Made by a program: the position numbers and the translations under genes
DNA from: Blastocatellia bacterium
GTDB lineage: Bacteria; Acidobacteriota; Blastocatellia; Pyrinomonadales; Pyrinomonadaceae
NCBI GenBank assembly: GCA_016789145.1
Contig: JAEUQI010000021.1
Location: 1 to 41,972 of the forward strand
Length of the DNA stretch: 41,972 nt
Direction of reading: 5' to 3'
Notes under the pieces: generated by a model
What the model was told of the DNA's origin: nothing
Databases searched by the model: none
Seen by the model: the letters and a program-made list of their open reading frames with translations, nothing else
Shown here: positions 32,362-40,743 of the stretch, in pieces
Position numbering within the stretch: the first letter of the stretch is position 1
Layout: every line of letters begins with the position of its first letter

Positions 32362-32763
32362 ATGAAAGTTGGCGAAATAAAGGAATTAGGACTAACTCGT
32401 CAGCGCGAGACTGTGCTCGACGTTATTCTGTCCAGCCACGAGCACTTGACTGCGAATGAGGTCTTTGCCGAAGCGAAATCAAAACTGCCAACGATCTCAT
32501 TTGCGACCGTTTATAACAGCCTGAGATTTCTAAAAGACGCCGGTCATATCGCCGAGATCCAGTTCGGAAATGGTGCCAGTCGATTCGACAAATGTACGCA
32601 TCGACACGATCATGCGCTTTGTACCTCGTGCGGAAAGCTTGTTGATATCGAAATGGAAATACCTGCGGATATCGTCAAGAGAGCAGCAAAATACTCGAAC
32701 TTCCAGCCTGAAACGCTCGAATTCACACTTCGAGGCCTTTGCCCTCAATGCAGTTCGAACTAG
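32362..32763 (+). CDS. Fur/PerR-family metalloregulator
   Basis: A 133-aa transcription factor. The winged helix (about 8-85) contains 'LTRQRETVLDVILSSHEHLT' and the recognition segment 'ISFATVYNSLRFLKDAGHI'. The regulatory metal region has 'RFDKCTHRHDHALC', and the structural zinc pairs are CTSC and CPQC near the C-terminus. Gene position and the perfect 7-1-7 box that covers its own promoter favour PerR (peroxide sensing by Fe/Mn) over Fur, but sequence alone cannot decide. There is no Shine-Dalgarno sequence, in keeping with a near-leaderless mRNA. It is convergent with the DUF4112 gene, overlapping it by 4 bp. Confidence 0.9.
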   Translation: MKVGEIKELGLTRQRETVLDVILSSHEHLTANEVFAEAKSKLPTISFATVYNSLRFLKDAGHIAEIQFGNGASRFDKCTHRHDHALCTSCGKLVDIEMEIPADIVKRAAKYSNFQPETLEFTLRGLCPQCSSN

Positions 32764-33251
32764 AAAAGCAAGCTCAACGCCCAATCGAGCAACGCCGAAA
32801 TTATATAGACGCTGACGAGCACCGAACCCAACAGAAGTAAAACAAGCCCAGCCATCAGTCCGAAAACAAATGCATAGTCACTGGTGGTTCCCTTGCCATG
32901 ACCGGCGGCTCGAGAGCGGATCAGATCCATGTTCTGCCTGTTCGCCTTCCAAACAAAATCGAACGCATCACCGAGGAACGGTATCATGCCAACGACGTAA
33001 TCAAGCCCGATATTGAACGCCATCCTTAGCAGCGTGATCTTCGGAACGCCATAGCGACCCCCCGCGAGCAAGATGTAGAAGGACGGAAACATCGTCAGCG
33101 TATCGCCAACGTTCGGAACCAGACCGATCAACGAATCCAGTCCAAACCGCCAACCGGTTCCGGGTACCTTGAACAGCCCGTCTAGATAAAACGACAGATC
33201 ATCAAGGCCTTTTTCGATCTCGATTTGCTTTTGAATGTCAGATTTGCTCAT
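32760..33251 (-). CDS. DUF4112 membrane protein
   Basis: A 163-aa protein of the DUF4112 family. The conserved part runs 'LDDLSFYLDGLFKVPGTGWR', then 'FGLDSLIGLVPNVGDTLTM', 'GLDYVVGMIPFLGDAFDFVW' and 'KANRQNMDLI'. A C-terminal hydrophobic stretch (about 125-160) forms two membrane segments. The function of the family is not known. Its start overlaps the end of the zinc-ribbon gene by 14 bp, so the two are coupled. Confidence 0.85.
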   Translation of the reverse strand: MSKSDIQKQIEIEKGLDDLSFYLDGLFKVPGTGWRFGLDSLIGLVPNVGDTLTMFPSFYILLAGGRYGVPKITLLRMAFNIGLDYVVGMIPFLGDAFDFVWKANRQNMDLIRSRAAGHGKGTTSDYAFVFGLMAGLVLLLLGSVLVSVYIISALLDWALSLLF

Positions 33252-33732
33252 CTGCTTTTGCTCTAAGTTTATCTAAAGCCTTTAATATCTCTTTTCTGTT
33301 CTTTGCTGCCCCGATCCACTTGGGCAACTTGCTCAAAAACGAATTGCGGCCCTTTTTTGTGCGTTCACGGAGCGTCGCGTTAACATACGATCTAAGCATT
33401 TCCAGATGTTCCAGGTTGTATGCCCACAATGTCTCTCCGCAACACGGCGTCTGCAGCCAAAGCGGAAATCGGAAGTACCAATCCATGGGGCCGCCAACTG
33501 AGATCTGTTTTCCGAGCCATTCGGCACGATTCATACAGTTATGGCAGACGAATCGTCTGGGAGCAAAAAACCGCTCGCTTGCGCGCGTTGGTCGTTCGTC
33601 TAGATACGTTATTAGGCCTCGGCCCGAACATTTCGGGCAAGCCACGAGAAATTCATCACCCAAATCATAGACTTTCGTACCCGTGTCGACGAAACGTTCG
33701 CTTACCTTTTCATTATTAATCTCCAGCGTCAC
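33238..33732 (-). CDS. Zinc-ribbon-like protein, unknown function
   Basis: A 164-aa cytoplasmic protein with Cys pairs in 'VACPKCSGRGLITYL', 'FVCHNCMNRAEW' and a CC in 'QTPCCGETLWAYN', likely binding zinc. The C-terminus is basic and helical ('LPKWIGAAKNRKEILKALDK'). I do not recognise the family; DNA or RNA binding is possible. The GTG at 33732 is used. A TTG at 33756 would overlap the end of the upstream gene by 11 bp and is also possible. It belongs to a three-gene run: HEAT-cyclophilin, this gene, DUF4112. Confidence 0.7.
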   Translation of the reverse strand: MTLEINNEKVSERFVDTGTKVYDLGDEFLVACPKCSGRGLITYLDERPTRASERFFAPRRFVCHNCMNRAEWLGKQISVGGPMDWYFRFPLWLQTPCCGETLWAYNLEHLEMLRSYVNATLRERTKKGRNSFLSKLPKWIGAAKNRKEILKALDKLRAKADEQI

Positions 33733-33745
33733 TACTACACACGAC

Positions 33746-35974
33746 CTATTTTCCAAGTATCACTACTTTCAAGATCTTATCTCCACGAGCGATCTTGTCG
33801 ACCACCATCATGTCTTTGTCGTTTACGTAGCCGAAGACCGTGTAACCGCCGTCGAGGTGTGGTTGTGGGCTGTGGGTGACGAACCACTGCGAGCCGCCAG
33901 TATCTTTGCCCGAAAGGGCCATGCCGACTACGCCGCGATCGAACGGCAGCATATTCATTTCGCAGCGGATCGACCAGCCCGGGCTGCCGTTGCCGTCGCC
34001 GCGAGGGTCGCCGTCCTGCATCACAAAATTCGGGACAACTCGATGTACCGCGAGTCCGTTGAAATAACCGGCACGTGCGAGCTTGACCCAATTATCGACC
34101 GTCAGTGGTGCTTCTTCAGGATTGAAAACGATAGTGAACGCTCCCTTTTCCGTCGTCAGCACAGCCTTGATCGAGCCATTTTTGCGCGATAGCGCTCGGC
34201 GATAATCAAGATCTGTGTTCAGGACCTGCCCTAGTTTCGTTCCAAAAACGGGAACGTATTTCTGCACTTTGTCTTGTCCCTGCTCACGCGATTGCTTTAG
34301 CATGAACGGAATTCCGGGCGACGTTTTCTCGAGTTCTTTGTCTTCGAGCAATTCGAACGCTTTCTTACGAACCAAATAGTCACGCGAGTTCAGAGCCATC
34401 AGCAGCGAACCAACAGCCGCCTTTTTATCAAGCTTCGCGAGTGCGTCAAGTATCGCCAGCATCGCGTCGTTGTCCCGTTTGTCTTTCAGCATCGAAACGG
34501 TGAACGCCTTTTGGACCGCGTCGAAATTCTCTTTCGAAAACGGCCTCTCTCCGAGTAGCAACGCGGCGGCGGCTCGAACGAAAACGTCACCGTTTTCCAT
34601 CTGGCCGCGAAGTATTTGATCGAGATTGTCCGGTTTTAACGCTGCTTGTGCTTGCATCAGGTCCGGCATTGCCATCATCGTCTTGCCCTGGTCCTTAACA
34701 GCAACACGGGTAGCCATGCTCGAAATGAACGCTGTCAGCTTCATTCCTGCTTTAGCGTTCATGTCGTCGCTCTTAAGACTCGCGATCTCGCCAAATCCCT
34801 GTGCGTAAGCCGAAGCGACACGAAAATCCCTGTAAACGCTCGGTGGCGTTTCCATTGCGATGTATCCATTCGGCGAAACTCTTGCATATGCGACCATCGT
34901 TTCCGAGCTGATGTGCTTGTCCGCATTTGCGAGTTTCGTCAAGAAGGCAAGCGTCGCCGCATCGTCTGTTCCGGCACGTAAACGCCCAACAGTGGTCGCG
35001 ATCTCAAGCAGTTCGTTTTTCGGTAACGGTACCTCGATCGGCTTCAACACACGTTTCTCGCCGGGCTTGAGCGGCATCGGATCGCCGTGCATCGGAATCA
35101 ACATCTGAGTTCCGCGTTCGATCAACTTGTCCACTACGCTCGCATCTTTCAATGCCGCCAGCGAACGAATACACGCCACACGAACCCGCAGATCGTCGCC
35201 GTTTATCGCATAATCGACGAGGAGCGGCAACGCCTCTTTATCCTCGGCTGCTCCGAGCACGCGAGCCGCATTTGCACGAACGACCGCATCAGGATCTCGC
35301 CGCAACAGCCCGCGAATGTCGCCCAATCGCTGTTTCGAACGCAACCGCGTCAACGCATTCAACGCGTCAGCACGAACCCTCGCGTCGTCGCTACCGAGCA
35401 TCTTAGCCACGGCAACATCTCCGCCGTCAGGCCGCGTTCTCAAAACAGCCGTCGCTGCGGCCATCAGAACTTCGCTTTTCGGTGACGGGCTTTTCAGCTC
35501 ATCTTCGATCACGCGAACGATCGCCGCTTTCAGATCTTTCAGACTCTCGTCTTTCGCATTCGCCGCAACTATCTTGCCCGCCGCCTCGACCGCTCGTGAT
35601 AGCAAAACAGCGTCACGCTGCGAAAATCCCGATTCAGCCTTCAAAACGTCGAGCACAGCACTGCCGCCTTCAGCCGCTTCGATCTCGCCAAGAGCAAACA
35701 CTACGGTCGAAACCACTTTCCCCAAATTAGAGCTCTCCATCAGCATCGCCGCCAACGCCGGCACCGCACGCTTGTCGCCAATTCGTCCCGCCGCCATCGC
35801 CGCCCGCTCTCGAACTGCCGCATTCGGCGACTTGAGCAACGCTTCGAGAGCCTTGTCATAATTTCTCGAATCCTCAGCCCTGAGGATCTGGATTCCGACA
35901 TTCAGCGGAACCTGCGAATTCGACGTGAACGAAAGGAGAACGATCGTGGCGAAAGCCAATAGTATGTTCTTCAT
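33746..35974 (-). CDS. Secreted HEAT-repeat protein fused to a cyclophilin domain
   Basis: A 742-aa exported fusion. Signal peptide (about 1-20), then a long array of HEAT-like helical repeats (about 35-560, e.g. 'AAVRERAAMAAGRIGDKRAV', 'DAVVRANAARVLGAAEDKEA' and 'GDDLRVRVACIRSLAALKDA'), then a cyclophilin PPIase (about 595-742). The PPIase keeps 'HRVVPNFVMQDGDPRGDG' with the catalytic Arg, 'GSQWFVTHSPQPHLDGGYTV' and 'FGYVNDKDMMVVD'. The array could hold client proteins for the isomerase in the periplasm (inference). The ATG at 35974 starts the signal peptide; an upstream frame opening at 36016 lacks support. No strong Shine-Dalgarno sequence is seen. Confidence 0.88.
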   Translation of the reverse strand: MKNILLAFATIVLLSFTSNSQVPLNVGIQILRAEDSRNYDKALEALLKSPNAAVRERAAMAAGRIGDKRAVPALAAMLMESSNLGKVVSTVVFALGEIEAAEGGSAVLDVLKAESGFSQRDAVLLSRAVEAAGKIVAANAKDESLKDLKAAIVRVIEDELKSPSPKSEVLMAAATAVLRTRPDGGDVAVAKMLGSDDARVRADALNALTRLRSKQRLGDIRGLLRRDPDAVVRANAARVLGAAEDKEALPLLVDYAINGDDLRVRVACIRSLAALKDASVVDKLIERGTQMLIPMHGDPMPLKPGEKRVLKPIEVPLPKNELLEIATTVGRLRAGTDDAATLAFLTKLANADKHISSETMVAYARVSPNGYIAMETPPSVYRDFRVASAYAQGFGEIASLKSDDMNAKAGMKLTAFISSMATRVAVKDQGKTMMAMPDLMQAQAALKPDNLDQILRGQMENGDVFVRAAAALLLGERPFSKENFDAVQKAFTVSMLKDKRDNDAMLAILDALAKLDKKAAVGSLLMALNSRDYLVRKKAFELLEDKELEKTSPGIPFMLKQSREQGQDKVQKYVPVFGTKLGQVLNTDLDYRRALSRKNGSIKAVLTTEKGAFTIVFNPEEAPLTVDNWVKLARAGYFNGLAVHRVVPNFVMQDGDPRGDGNGSPGWSIRCEMNMLPFDRGVVGMALSGKDTGGSQWFVTHSPQPHLDGGYTVFGYVNDKDMMVVDKIARGDKILKVVILGK

Positions 35975-36069
35975 GATAATTGCAACCAGTTTAAGCGTTT
36001 GCTGACGGTTCCACAAAACTCGTGGAACTTCGGTTTGGTCTCCAGCCCGACTTCTGTTACAAATCGGAT

Positions 36070-36354
36070 ATGGAGATCAAACACGTTGAATTGAGCAGAA
36101 AAGGTGCCTTCATCGTCAAAGGCGATCACGGACGTCTCGCAGAAATGACGTATGTTGCGGCCGGTGATGACGCTTTCATAATCGACCATACGTTTGTCGA
36201 TGAGAGTTTACGAGGACAAAAGGTCGGTAACAAATTAGTCGAGGCTGCCGTTGAATATGCTCGCCAAAAACACCTGAAGATCTATGCTACCTGCCCGTTC
36301 GCATTAAAGGTTCTGACCAATACGCCGGAGTATCACGATGTATTTCAGCCGTGA
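36070..36354 (+). CDS. Small GNAT acetyltransferase (YjdJ-like)
   Basis: A 94-aa compact acetyltransferase of the YjdJ/Gcn5-related short type (PF14542). Blocks: 'MEIKHVELSRKGAFIVKGD', 'LAEMTYVAAGDDAFIIDHTF', the acetyl-CoA loop 'VDESLRGQKVGNKLVEAAVE' and 'YARQKHLKIYATCPFALKV'. Full length for this family. The ATG at 36070 fits homologous N-termini; a frame opening at 36022 adds unconserved residues. It is convergent with the next gene, 4 bp apart. Confidence 0.88.
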   Translation: MEIKHVELSRKGAFIVKGDHGRLAEMTYVAAGDDAFIIDHTFVDESLRGQKVGNKLVEAAVEYARQKHLKIYATCPFALKVLTNTPEYHDVFQP

Positions 36355-36358
36355 TCGA

Positions 36359-37069
36359 TCAACTGATAGGTTCGAAATTATTTTCAACCTTGGTCAGCTT
36401 AAACATGGCATTAACGCCGAACTTGATCAACTTTCCTTGTCGATTTGCTTTGTATCTCTGACGGTAGAAAGCAGGTGTCTTGCCGGTTTTGACGGATACC
36501 TTCCATGCTGATTCAGGTGTGCCGTCCATTGACTGCTCAGCTTGAAACCAGCCGAGAATTTGCGGTTTCAACTTATCAAACTCAATGATCTCGACGCCGA
36601 CGCCACCCTTGCCCTGGTGCAATCCGCCACCAAATGAGAGAGCTAATTCGTCTATCCCATTTGAGTTCAGATCGGAGATCGTGTTTATCCTGATAGCCCA
36701 GCCGCTATTTTCGCCCCAGATGCCCACAAGCTTTGCATCCTCGAAAATGACAACCGCGACGATACCAAGCCCGTTCCCGGTTACACAAACTTGATACAAC
36801 GCGGCCTTTTGAACAACACCTTTCTTAGTAAACGAGCCGCTAACCTCGCCCAGCAATTCCGGATCGACGTTGCAGCCCTCAGCATTGTACTTTGCCTTTA
36901 GTTTCGGAAGAACCACCTCGTCATAAACAGATGCTTCATCATCCGGCAACGCCGGAACTTCGTCCATTAACTGGATGGTAGGGTCGTGAATGATGAGCGT
37001 CTTTTGGGCGATGACCGGTGAAGCCGCAAAGACGAGCAGCATAAAACATGACAAGGATAATAGTCGCAT
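36359..37069 (-). CDS. Secreted protein, unknown function
   Basis: A 236-aa exported protein with a signal peptide (about 1-20, 'AASPVIAQ'). The mature part has mixed alpha/beta character, with Cys in 'YNAEGCNVDPELL' and 'ALYQVCVTGNG' that could form a disulfide. A calcium-loop-like 'ISDLNSNGIDELALSFGGG' recalls VCBS/FG-GAP units. I recognise no family. The ATG at 37069 begins the signal peptide; a frame opening at 37171 would run into the divergent mqnA. Confidence 0.68.
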   Translation of the reverse strand: MRLLSLSCFMLLVFAASPVIAQKTLIIHDPTIQLMDEVPALPDDEASVYDEVVLPKLKAKYNAEGCNVDPELLGEVSGSFTKKGVVQKAALYQVCVTGNGLGIVAVVIFEDAKLVGIWGENSGWAIRINTISDLNSNGIDELALSFGGGLHQGKGGVGVEIIEFDKLKPQILGWFQAEQSMDGTPESAWKVSVKTGKTPAFYRQRYKANRQGKLIKFGVNAMFKLTKVENNFEPIS

Positions 37070-37146
37070 ATTCTGCAAGGATAGTTCATAGTTCGTAGGC
37101 AAACAACATTTGATTGCCGACACGTTTCTGCTTAGGCTAATAACTG

Positions 37147-37947
37147 ATGGTAACTCCGCGAATCTCAGCATCTAGCTATTCGAACACAGCTCCGCTAGTA
37201 TGGTCGTTCCTCTATGGCTTCGGTCGCGGCAGCGTCGAACTGATAATGGACAACGCTCCTGCGCGGTCGGCTGAATTGCTGGCTCAAGACCGTGTAGATG
37301 CGGCCCTAGTTCCCGTGATCGCCTACCAAATGCTCGACGACGTAAGGCTCGTGCCTGATGTTTGTGTTGGCGCAAAGAAACGAGTTCAGAGCGTCTGTCT
37401 CGTGACCAAGGGCGAGGAATTAGCGGACGTTAGGAGCGTCGCGCTCGATGTTTCGTCGCGAACTTCTGTAGTTCTAACTAAGGTGATCTTTCGCGAGTTT
37501 CTCGGATTCGAACCGACATGGCACGATGCCCAACCCGACATCAACGCAATGGTGGCTACTAACGATGCAGCATTGATCATCGGCGATCCTGCTTTGGCTT
37601 TGTCAGAACCGGGCGCGATTGCGACTGAATTACGCACGTTCGATCTTGCCGAACTTTGGCATCAACATTCAGGCCTCGGATTTGTTTTCGCAATGTGGAT
37701 GACGCGGCGATCAAATATCTCGGTCGATTTCGTAGCGGCTCGTGACGAAGGCATTCATAACCTAGGGCGCATTGCTCGAAATTACGCCGAGAACATCGGC
37801 ATCGACGAGTCTGCAATGTTGTCGTACCTAACGGACAGCATCTCGTATTCGGTCGACGACAGTATGCGTCAGGGCATGGAGTTGTATTTCTCGCTCGCCG
37901 AAAAGCATGGTTTGATCGAAAAAGATCGGCCGATTGACTATATTTAG
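37147..37947 (+). CDS. mqnA: Chorismate dehydratase MqnA
   Basis: MqnA removes water from chorismate to give 3-enolpyruvoyl-benzoate, the first committed step of the futalosine route to menaquinone. The 266-aa protein has the family opening 'RISASSYSNTAPLVWSFLYG' and the substrate-binding core 'DAALVPVIAYQMLDDVRLVP', 'VALDVSSRTSVVLTKVIFRE', 'AALIIGDPAL' and 'LGFVFAMWMTRR'. It is a periplasmic-binding-protein-like fold without signal peptide. mqnC lies 1.6 kb downstream on the same strand, which supports the pathway call. mqnB, mqnD and mqnE are not in the window. Confidence 0.9.
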   Translation: MVTPRISASSYSNTAPLVWSFLYGFGRGSVELIMDNAPARSAELLAQDRVDAALVPVIAYQMLDDVRLVPDVCVGAKKRVQSVCLVTKGEELADVRSVALDVSSRTSVVLTKVIFREFLGFEPTWHDAQPDINAMVATNDAALIIGDPALALSEPGAIATELRTFDLAELWHQHSGLGFVFAMWMTRRSNISVDFVAARDEGIHNLGRIARNYAENIGIDESAMLSYLTDSISYSVDDSMRQGMELYFSLAEKHGLIEKDRPIDYI

Positions 37948-38004
37948 TTTCGGCTGCAAGTTTCAAATCGCGTCTCCGTTCTCAATTGCAACGAAGGAGA
38001 CCTA

Positions 38005-38235
38005 TTGGCAATGAAACAATTTATCGGACTATTTCTAACGCTCGGGATCGGGGCATTTACGTTGGCAGCAATCGGTGTTTTTCTAAATGCAGCTTTTGGC
38101 CTGAGCATCGGCATGAAAGGCGAAAAGTTACCTGACGATCCGGTGATCGGCGTCGTGTTTTTGGTAATGGCCGGCGTATTTGCTCTTGTTGCGTGGCTAG
38201 TAAGCCGCAAGGCGGCTAAGGAAGATCAGATCTGA
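38005..38235 (+). CDS. Small two-segment membrane protein, TTG start
   Basis: A 76-aa protein with two hydrophobic segments (about 5-32 and 46-66) joined by a short charged loop ('GMKGEKLPDDP'), ending in a basic tail. Function unknown. AAGGAGA (37994-38000) lies at a good distance from the TTG at 38005, which is preferred; an ATG at 38011 would start two codons later with 11-base spacing. It follows mqnA by 57 bp and overlaps the convergent Imm63-like gene by 10 bp. Confidence 0.6.
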   Translation: MAMKQFIGLFLTLGIGAFTLAAIGVFLNAAFGLSIGMKGEKLPDDPVIGVVFLVMAGVFALVAWLVSRKAAKEDQI

Positions 38236-38636
38236 TCGGTGTAAGGGTTTTGCCGAAGCGTTTCGGCGATCTCGCTTTCGAGCCGCTCGGCAAATTGCTC
38301 GTCGGCTCGGCGCATCAGCTCAAGCTGATGCGAAAATATCATTCGGCGACAATCCTGATCTTCAGTTCGATTGGCAAATTCGTACGCGACTCCTTTCCAA
38401 AAAGTAACGTCTTTCAACATCCAATACGCCATCTCGCGAACGTCCGGCGTCGAACGTATGCTAAGGTCGAGCCCCCGTTCGGTGACGATGTAATGGTATT
38501 GACCGTCCGAAAATTCGACATGCGGACTGCCGTCATCAGTACGTTCGGTTTGAATCGAATAAATGCCATCGAATGACTTAATTCGTTGAGAAAGCCGGTT
38601 GTATTCGGCTCGCAGTTCTTGAAATTCGTTAGTCAT
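38226..38636 (-). CDS. Imm63-like immunity protein
   Basis: A 136-aa cytoplasmic protein that resembles Imm63 (PF15599), an immunity family of polymorphic toxin systems. Recognised blocks are 'DGSPHVEFSDGQYHYIVTER', 'REMAYWMLKDVTFWKGVAYE' and 'QDCRRMIFSHQLELMRRADE'. The ATG at 38636 forms an ATGA overlap with the upstream membrane protein gene, showing translational coupling. A longer frame to 38744 is rejected because it covers that gene. No toxin with a matching architecture is in the window, so it is an orphan immunity gene or has been recruited to another role. Confidence 0.7.
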   Translation of the reverse strand: MTNEFQELRAEYNRLSQRIKSFDGIYSIQTERTDDGSPHVEFSDGQYHYIVTERGLDLSIRSTPDVREMAYWMLKDVTFWKGVAYEFANRTEDQDCRRMIFSHQLELMRRADEQFAERLESEIAETLRQNPYTDQI

Positions 38637-38917
38637 TTCTTGATCAATAGCGCATTCACAAGATTCAAAATAATTACGCCGATGCCAAAGATCCAGACCG
38701 GCAAAAAGAAAAGATAGCCGCCCATCGTGGATGCCGTCAGCCATTTCGGTTTGCCGAGGCTGCGAGATCGTAGACCAAGGTCGAGAACGATCAAGACCAA
38801 ACCGACCGATGACATCGCAACGGCATCGGGCAATCGCAAAAGATACATTGGTAGCGCAATGATCAAAGCGGACGCGACCACCATTCCAAAACCAATCAAA
38901 TTTCCATTCACGAACAT
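38633..38917 (-). CDS. Small membrane protein paired with the Imm63-like gene
   Basis: A 94-aa protein with about three or four hydrophobic segments (about 5-28, 31-50 and 64-92). No recognised family. GGAGGAG lies upstream of the ATG at 38917. The stop overlaps the Imm63-like start by 4 bp (ATGA), so the two proteins are probably made together. A link to toxin immunity at the membrane is only inferred. Confidence 0.68.
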   Translation of the reverse strand: MFVNGNLIGFGMVVASALIIALPMYLLRLPDAVAMSSVGLVLIVLDLGLRSRSLGKPKWLTASTMGGYLFFLPVWIFGIGVIILNLVNALLIKK

Positions 38918-38974
38918 CTATAAAAACTCCTCCGCTGCTCGAAGAACGTTTTGTCCGGAGAATATTTGCAATGT

Positions 38975-39502
38975 TTAGAACATCGGCCGACGAAGTTCTT
39001 CGTAGAGGATCTTGTCAACGACCTTGCCGTGTTCTTTAAGGTGCTCGGTTATGATCAGGCTGTGTTCGATCTTTTTGTCGATATCTTTTAGCGTTCCGAT
39101 GTAGTAGAGTAGCGAACGCATTTTGCCTTCGGTCAGAGAATGGAATAGCTTGTCGGCTTCCGGGTCCTGATTGAGAACCTCTTGAAACTCCTCCGGCATC
39201 GCCATGCCGTATTTGCTTTCGTCCATCCAGATCTCGATATCAACGGTTTCGCCAACCTCAAGACCGAGTTCGGTGCGGCGTTTTTTGTTGACCATTATGT
39301 AGAAGATCTCGCCCCAAGGCATCAGTGCGCATTGGAATGGTTCGGTGCCACGGATCGAGCAAAGAATACGTTTTGATTTGCCCGTAAATTTCATTTTCTC
39401 AACGATCGGCTTTTCAACGACGAGAAAATGCCAGCCGCCGCCTTGTTCAGCGGCGTTTATGAATGGGACTCGAAGTTTCAGCTTTTTCGCAGACTTAGGC
39501 AT
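38975..39502 (-). CDS. DUF1905 / YdeI-OmdA (bacteriocin-protection-like) protein
   Basis: A 175-aa cytoplasmic protein of two parts: an N-terminal DUF1905 beta domain (about 8-95, 'GGGWHFLVVEKPIVEKMK', 'CSIRGTEPFQCALMPWGEIF' and 'GLEVGETVDIEIWMDES') and a C-terminal helical YdeI/OmdA part (about 100-170, 'MPEEFQEVLNQDPEADKLFH' and 'RSLLYYIGTLKDIDKKIEHS'). YdeI/OmdA has been named for protection against bacteriocins, but the biochemistry is not settled. It precedes the membrane/Imm63-like pair on the same strand and is divergent from mqnC. Confidence 0.8.
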   Translation of the reverse strand: MPKSAKKLKLRVPFINAAEQGGGWHFLVVEKPIVEKMKFTGKSKRILCSIRGTEPFQCALMPWGEIFYIMVNKKRRTELGLEVGETVDIEIWMDESKYGMAMPEEFQEVLNQDPEADKLFHSLTEGKMRSLLYYIGTLKDIDKKIEHSLIITEHLKEHGKVVDKILYEELRRPMF

Positions 39503-39548
39503 ATCACTAGTCAGACTTTCATTCGCGATTTGTTAGAATTATAGCTAA

Positions 39549-40724
39549 ATGGGCAAGGATATACAGCCAATACTAGATAAAGCTTTGGGCGGCGAACGCC
39601 TATCAACAGAAGACGCAACGGTATTGCTCGAATCGAACGATTTCGTACGGATCGGGCTCGCTGCAGACGAAATTCGCCAACGCAAGAACGACCCCAACGT
39701 CGTTACGTACATCATCGACCGCAACATCAACTATACCAACGTTTGCAACGTCGTCTGCACGTTCTGCGCGTTCTATCGCCGACCCGGAAAGCCGGAAACT
39801 TACGTCCACTCGATCGAGGAGATTTGTTCGCGGATCGACGAGACGATCGCACTCGGCGGCACGGGCGTGCTGATGCAGGGCGGCTTGCATCCTGATTTCA
39901 ATATCGAATGGTACGAGGATCTGTTATCGACATTGCATTCGAAGTATCCAAACTTTCAGCTTCATTGTTTCTCGCCGCCTGAGATACATAACATTTCGCT
40001 GATCTCGAAGCTAGATTACGAAACTATTCTGCGTCGTCTGAAGGCTGCAGGCCTAAACTCAATGCCCGGAGGCGGCGGCGAGATTCTCGATGACGAGGTC
40101 CGTAAACGCGTCTCGACCAAATGCACGACGCAAGAGTGGCTCGACGTGATGCGTGCCGTTCACAAGGTCGGGCTCATCTCAACCGGCACGATGATGTTCG
40201 GTATCGGCGACCGCATCGAGCATCGCGTTCGACATCTCGATCGCATTCGCGAGGTACAGGACGAAGCTCTCGCGGCAAAGGCCGACGACCCGAATTACGG
40301 CGAGTTTACGGCATTCATCCCGTGGACATTTCAACGCGAGAACACGGCTCTAGGACGCAAGATCACTGAGGAACCGACCGGTATCGATTACCTGAAGATG
40401 CTGGCTGTCTCGCGTCTGTTTCTCGACAATATTCAACACATCCAAGCCTCGTGGCTCACCCAAGGCATTCGTCTCGGCCAGGCATCCTTGCGTTTCGGTG
40501 CCGACGACATGGGCTCGATCATGATCGAAGAAAACGTAGTCTCCGCCGCCGGTGCCCACAACGAAGCCAACGAACGCGACCTCCGCTACCAGATCCGCGA
40601 AGCCGGCTACCGCCCCCAACAACGCGACATCCTCTACAACTACATCGACCGCGAAAACGTTGATTCGCTAGACACTAGTGACTCGATGAAGCTGAAGCAA
40701 CTAAGCGTGGCGTTTGCGGACTAA
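39549..40724 (+). CDS. mqnC: Cyclic dehypoxanthinyl futalosine synthase MqnC
   Basis: MqnC is a radical SAM enzyme that cyclises dehypoxanthinyl futalosine in menaquinone synthesis. The 391-aa protein carries the cluster motif CxxxCxxC in 'NVCNVVCTFCAFYRRPG' (about 65-81), 'GVLMQGGLHPDFNIEWYEDL' and 'GLNSMPGGGGEILDDEVRKR', 'STGTMMFGIGDRIEHRVRHL' and 'FIPWTFQRENTAL'. These match MqnC better than its relatives MqnE or CofH. Together with mqnA it shows that the organism makes menaquinone by the futalosine route, in the cytoplasm. The ATG at 39549 is supported by the N-terminal family block; a Shine-Dalgarno sequence is weak. Confidence 0.92.
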   Translation: MGKDIQPILDKALGGERLSTEDATVLLESNDFVRIGLAADEIRQRKNDPNVVTYIIDRNINYTNVCNVVCTFCAFYRRPGKPETYVHSIEEICSRIDETIALGGTGVLMQGGLHPDFNIEWYEDLLSTLHSKYPNFQLHCFSPPEIHNISLISKLDYETILRRLKAAGLNSMPGGGGEILDDEVRKRVSTKCTTQEWLDVMRAVHKVGLISTGTMMFGIGDRIEHRVRHLDRIREVQDEALAAKADDPNYGEFTAFIPWTFQRENTALGRKITEEPTGIDYLKMLAVSRLFLDNIQHIQASWLTQGIRLGQASLRFGADDMGSIMIEENVVSAAGAHNEANERDLRYQIREAGYRPQQRDILYNYIDRENVDSLDTSDSMKLKQLSVAFAD

Positions 40725-40743
40725 GCGGAGGCGTACGGTTCGT

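Noticed and set aside
37975..38010. Only the ATG at 38011 as start of the small membrane protein
   Set aside because: The AAGGAGA is better placed for the TTG at 38005, so the TTG is preferred, although the ATG remains possible.
38636..38744. N-terminal extension of the Imm63-like frame to 38744
   Set aside because: It lies over the membrane protein gene in another frame, and the ATGA overlap with a conserved N-terminus supports 38636.
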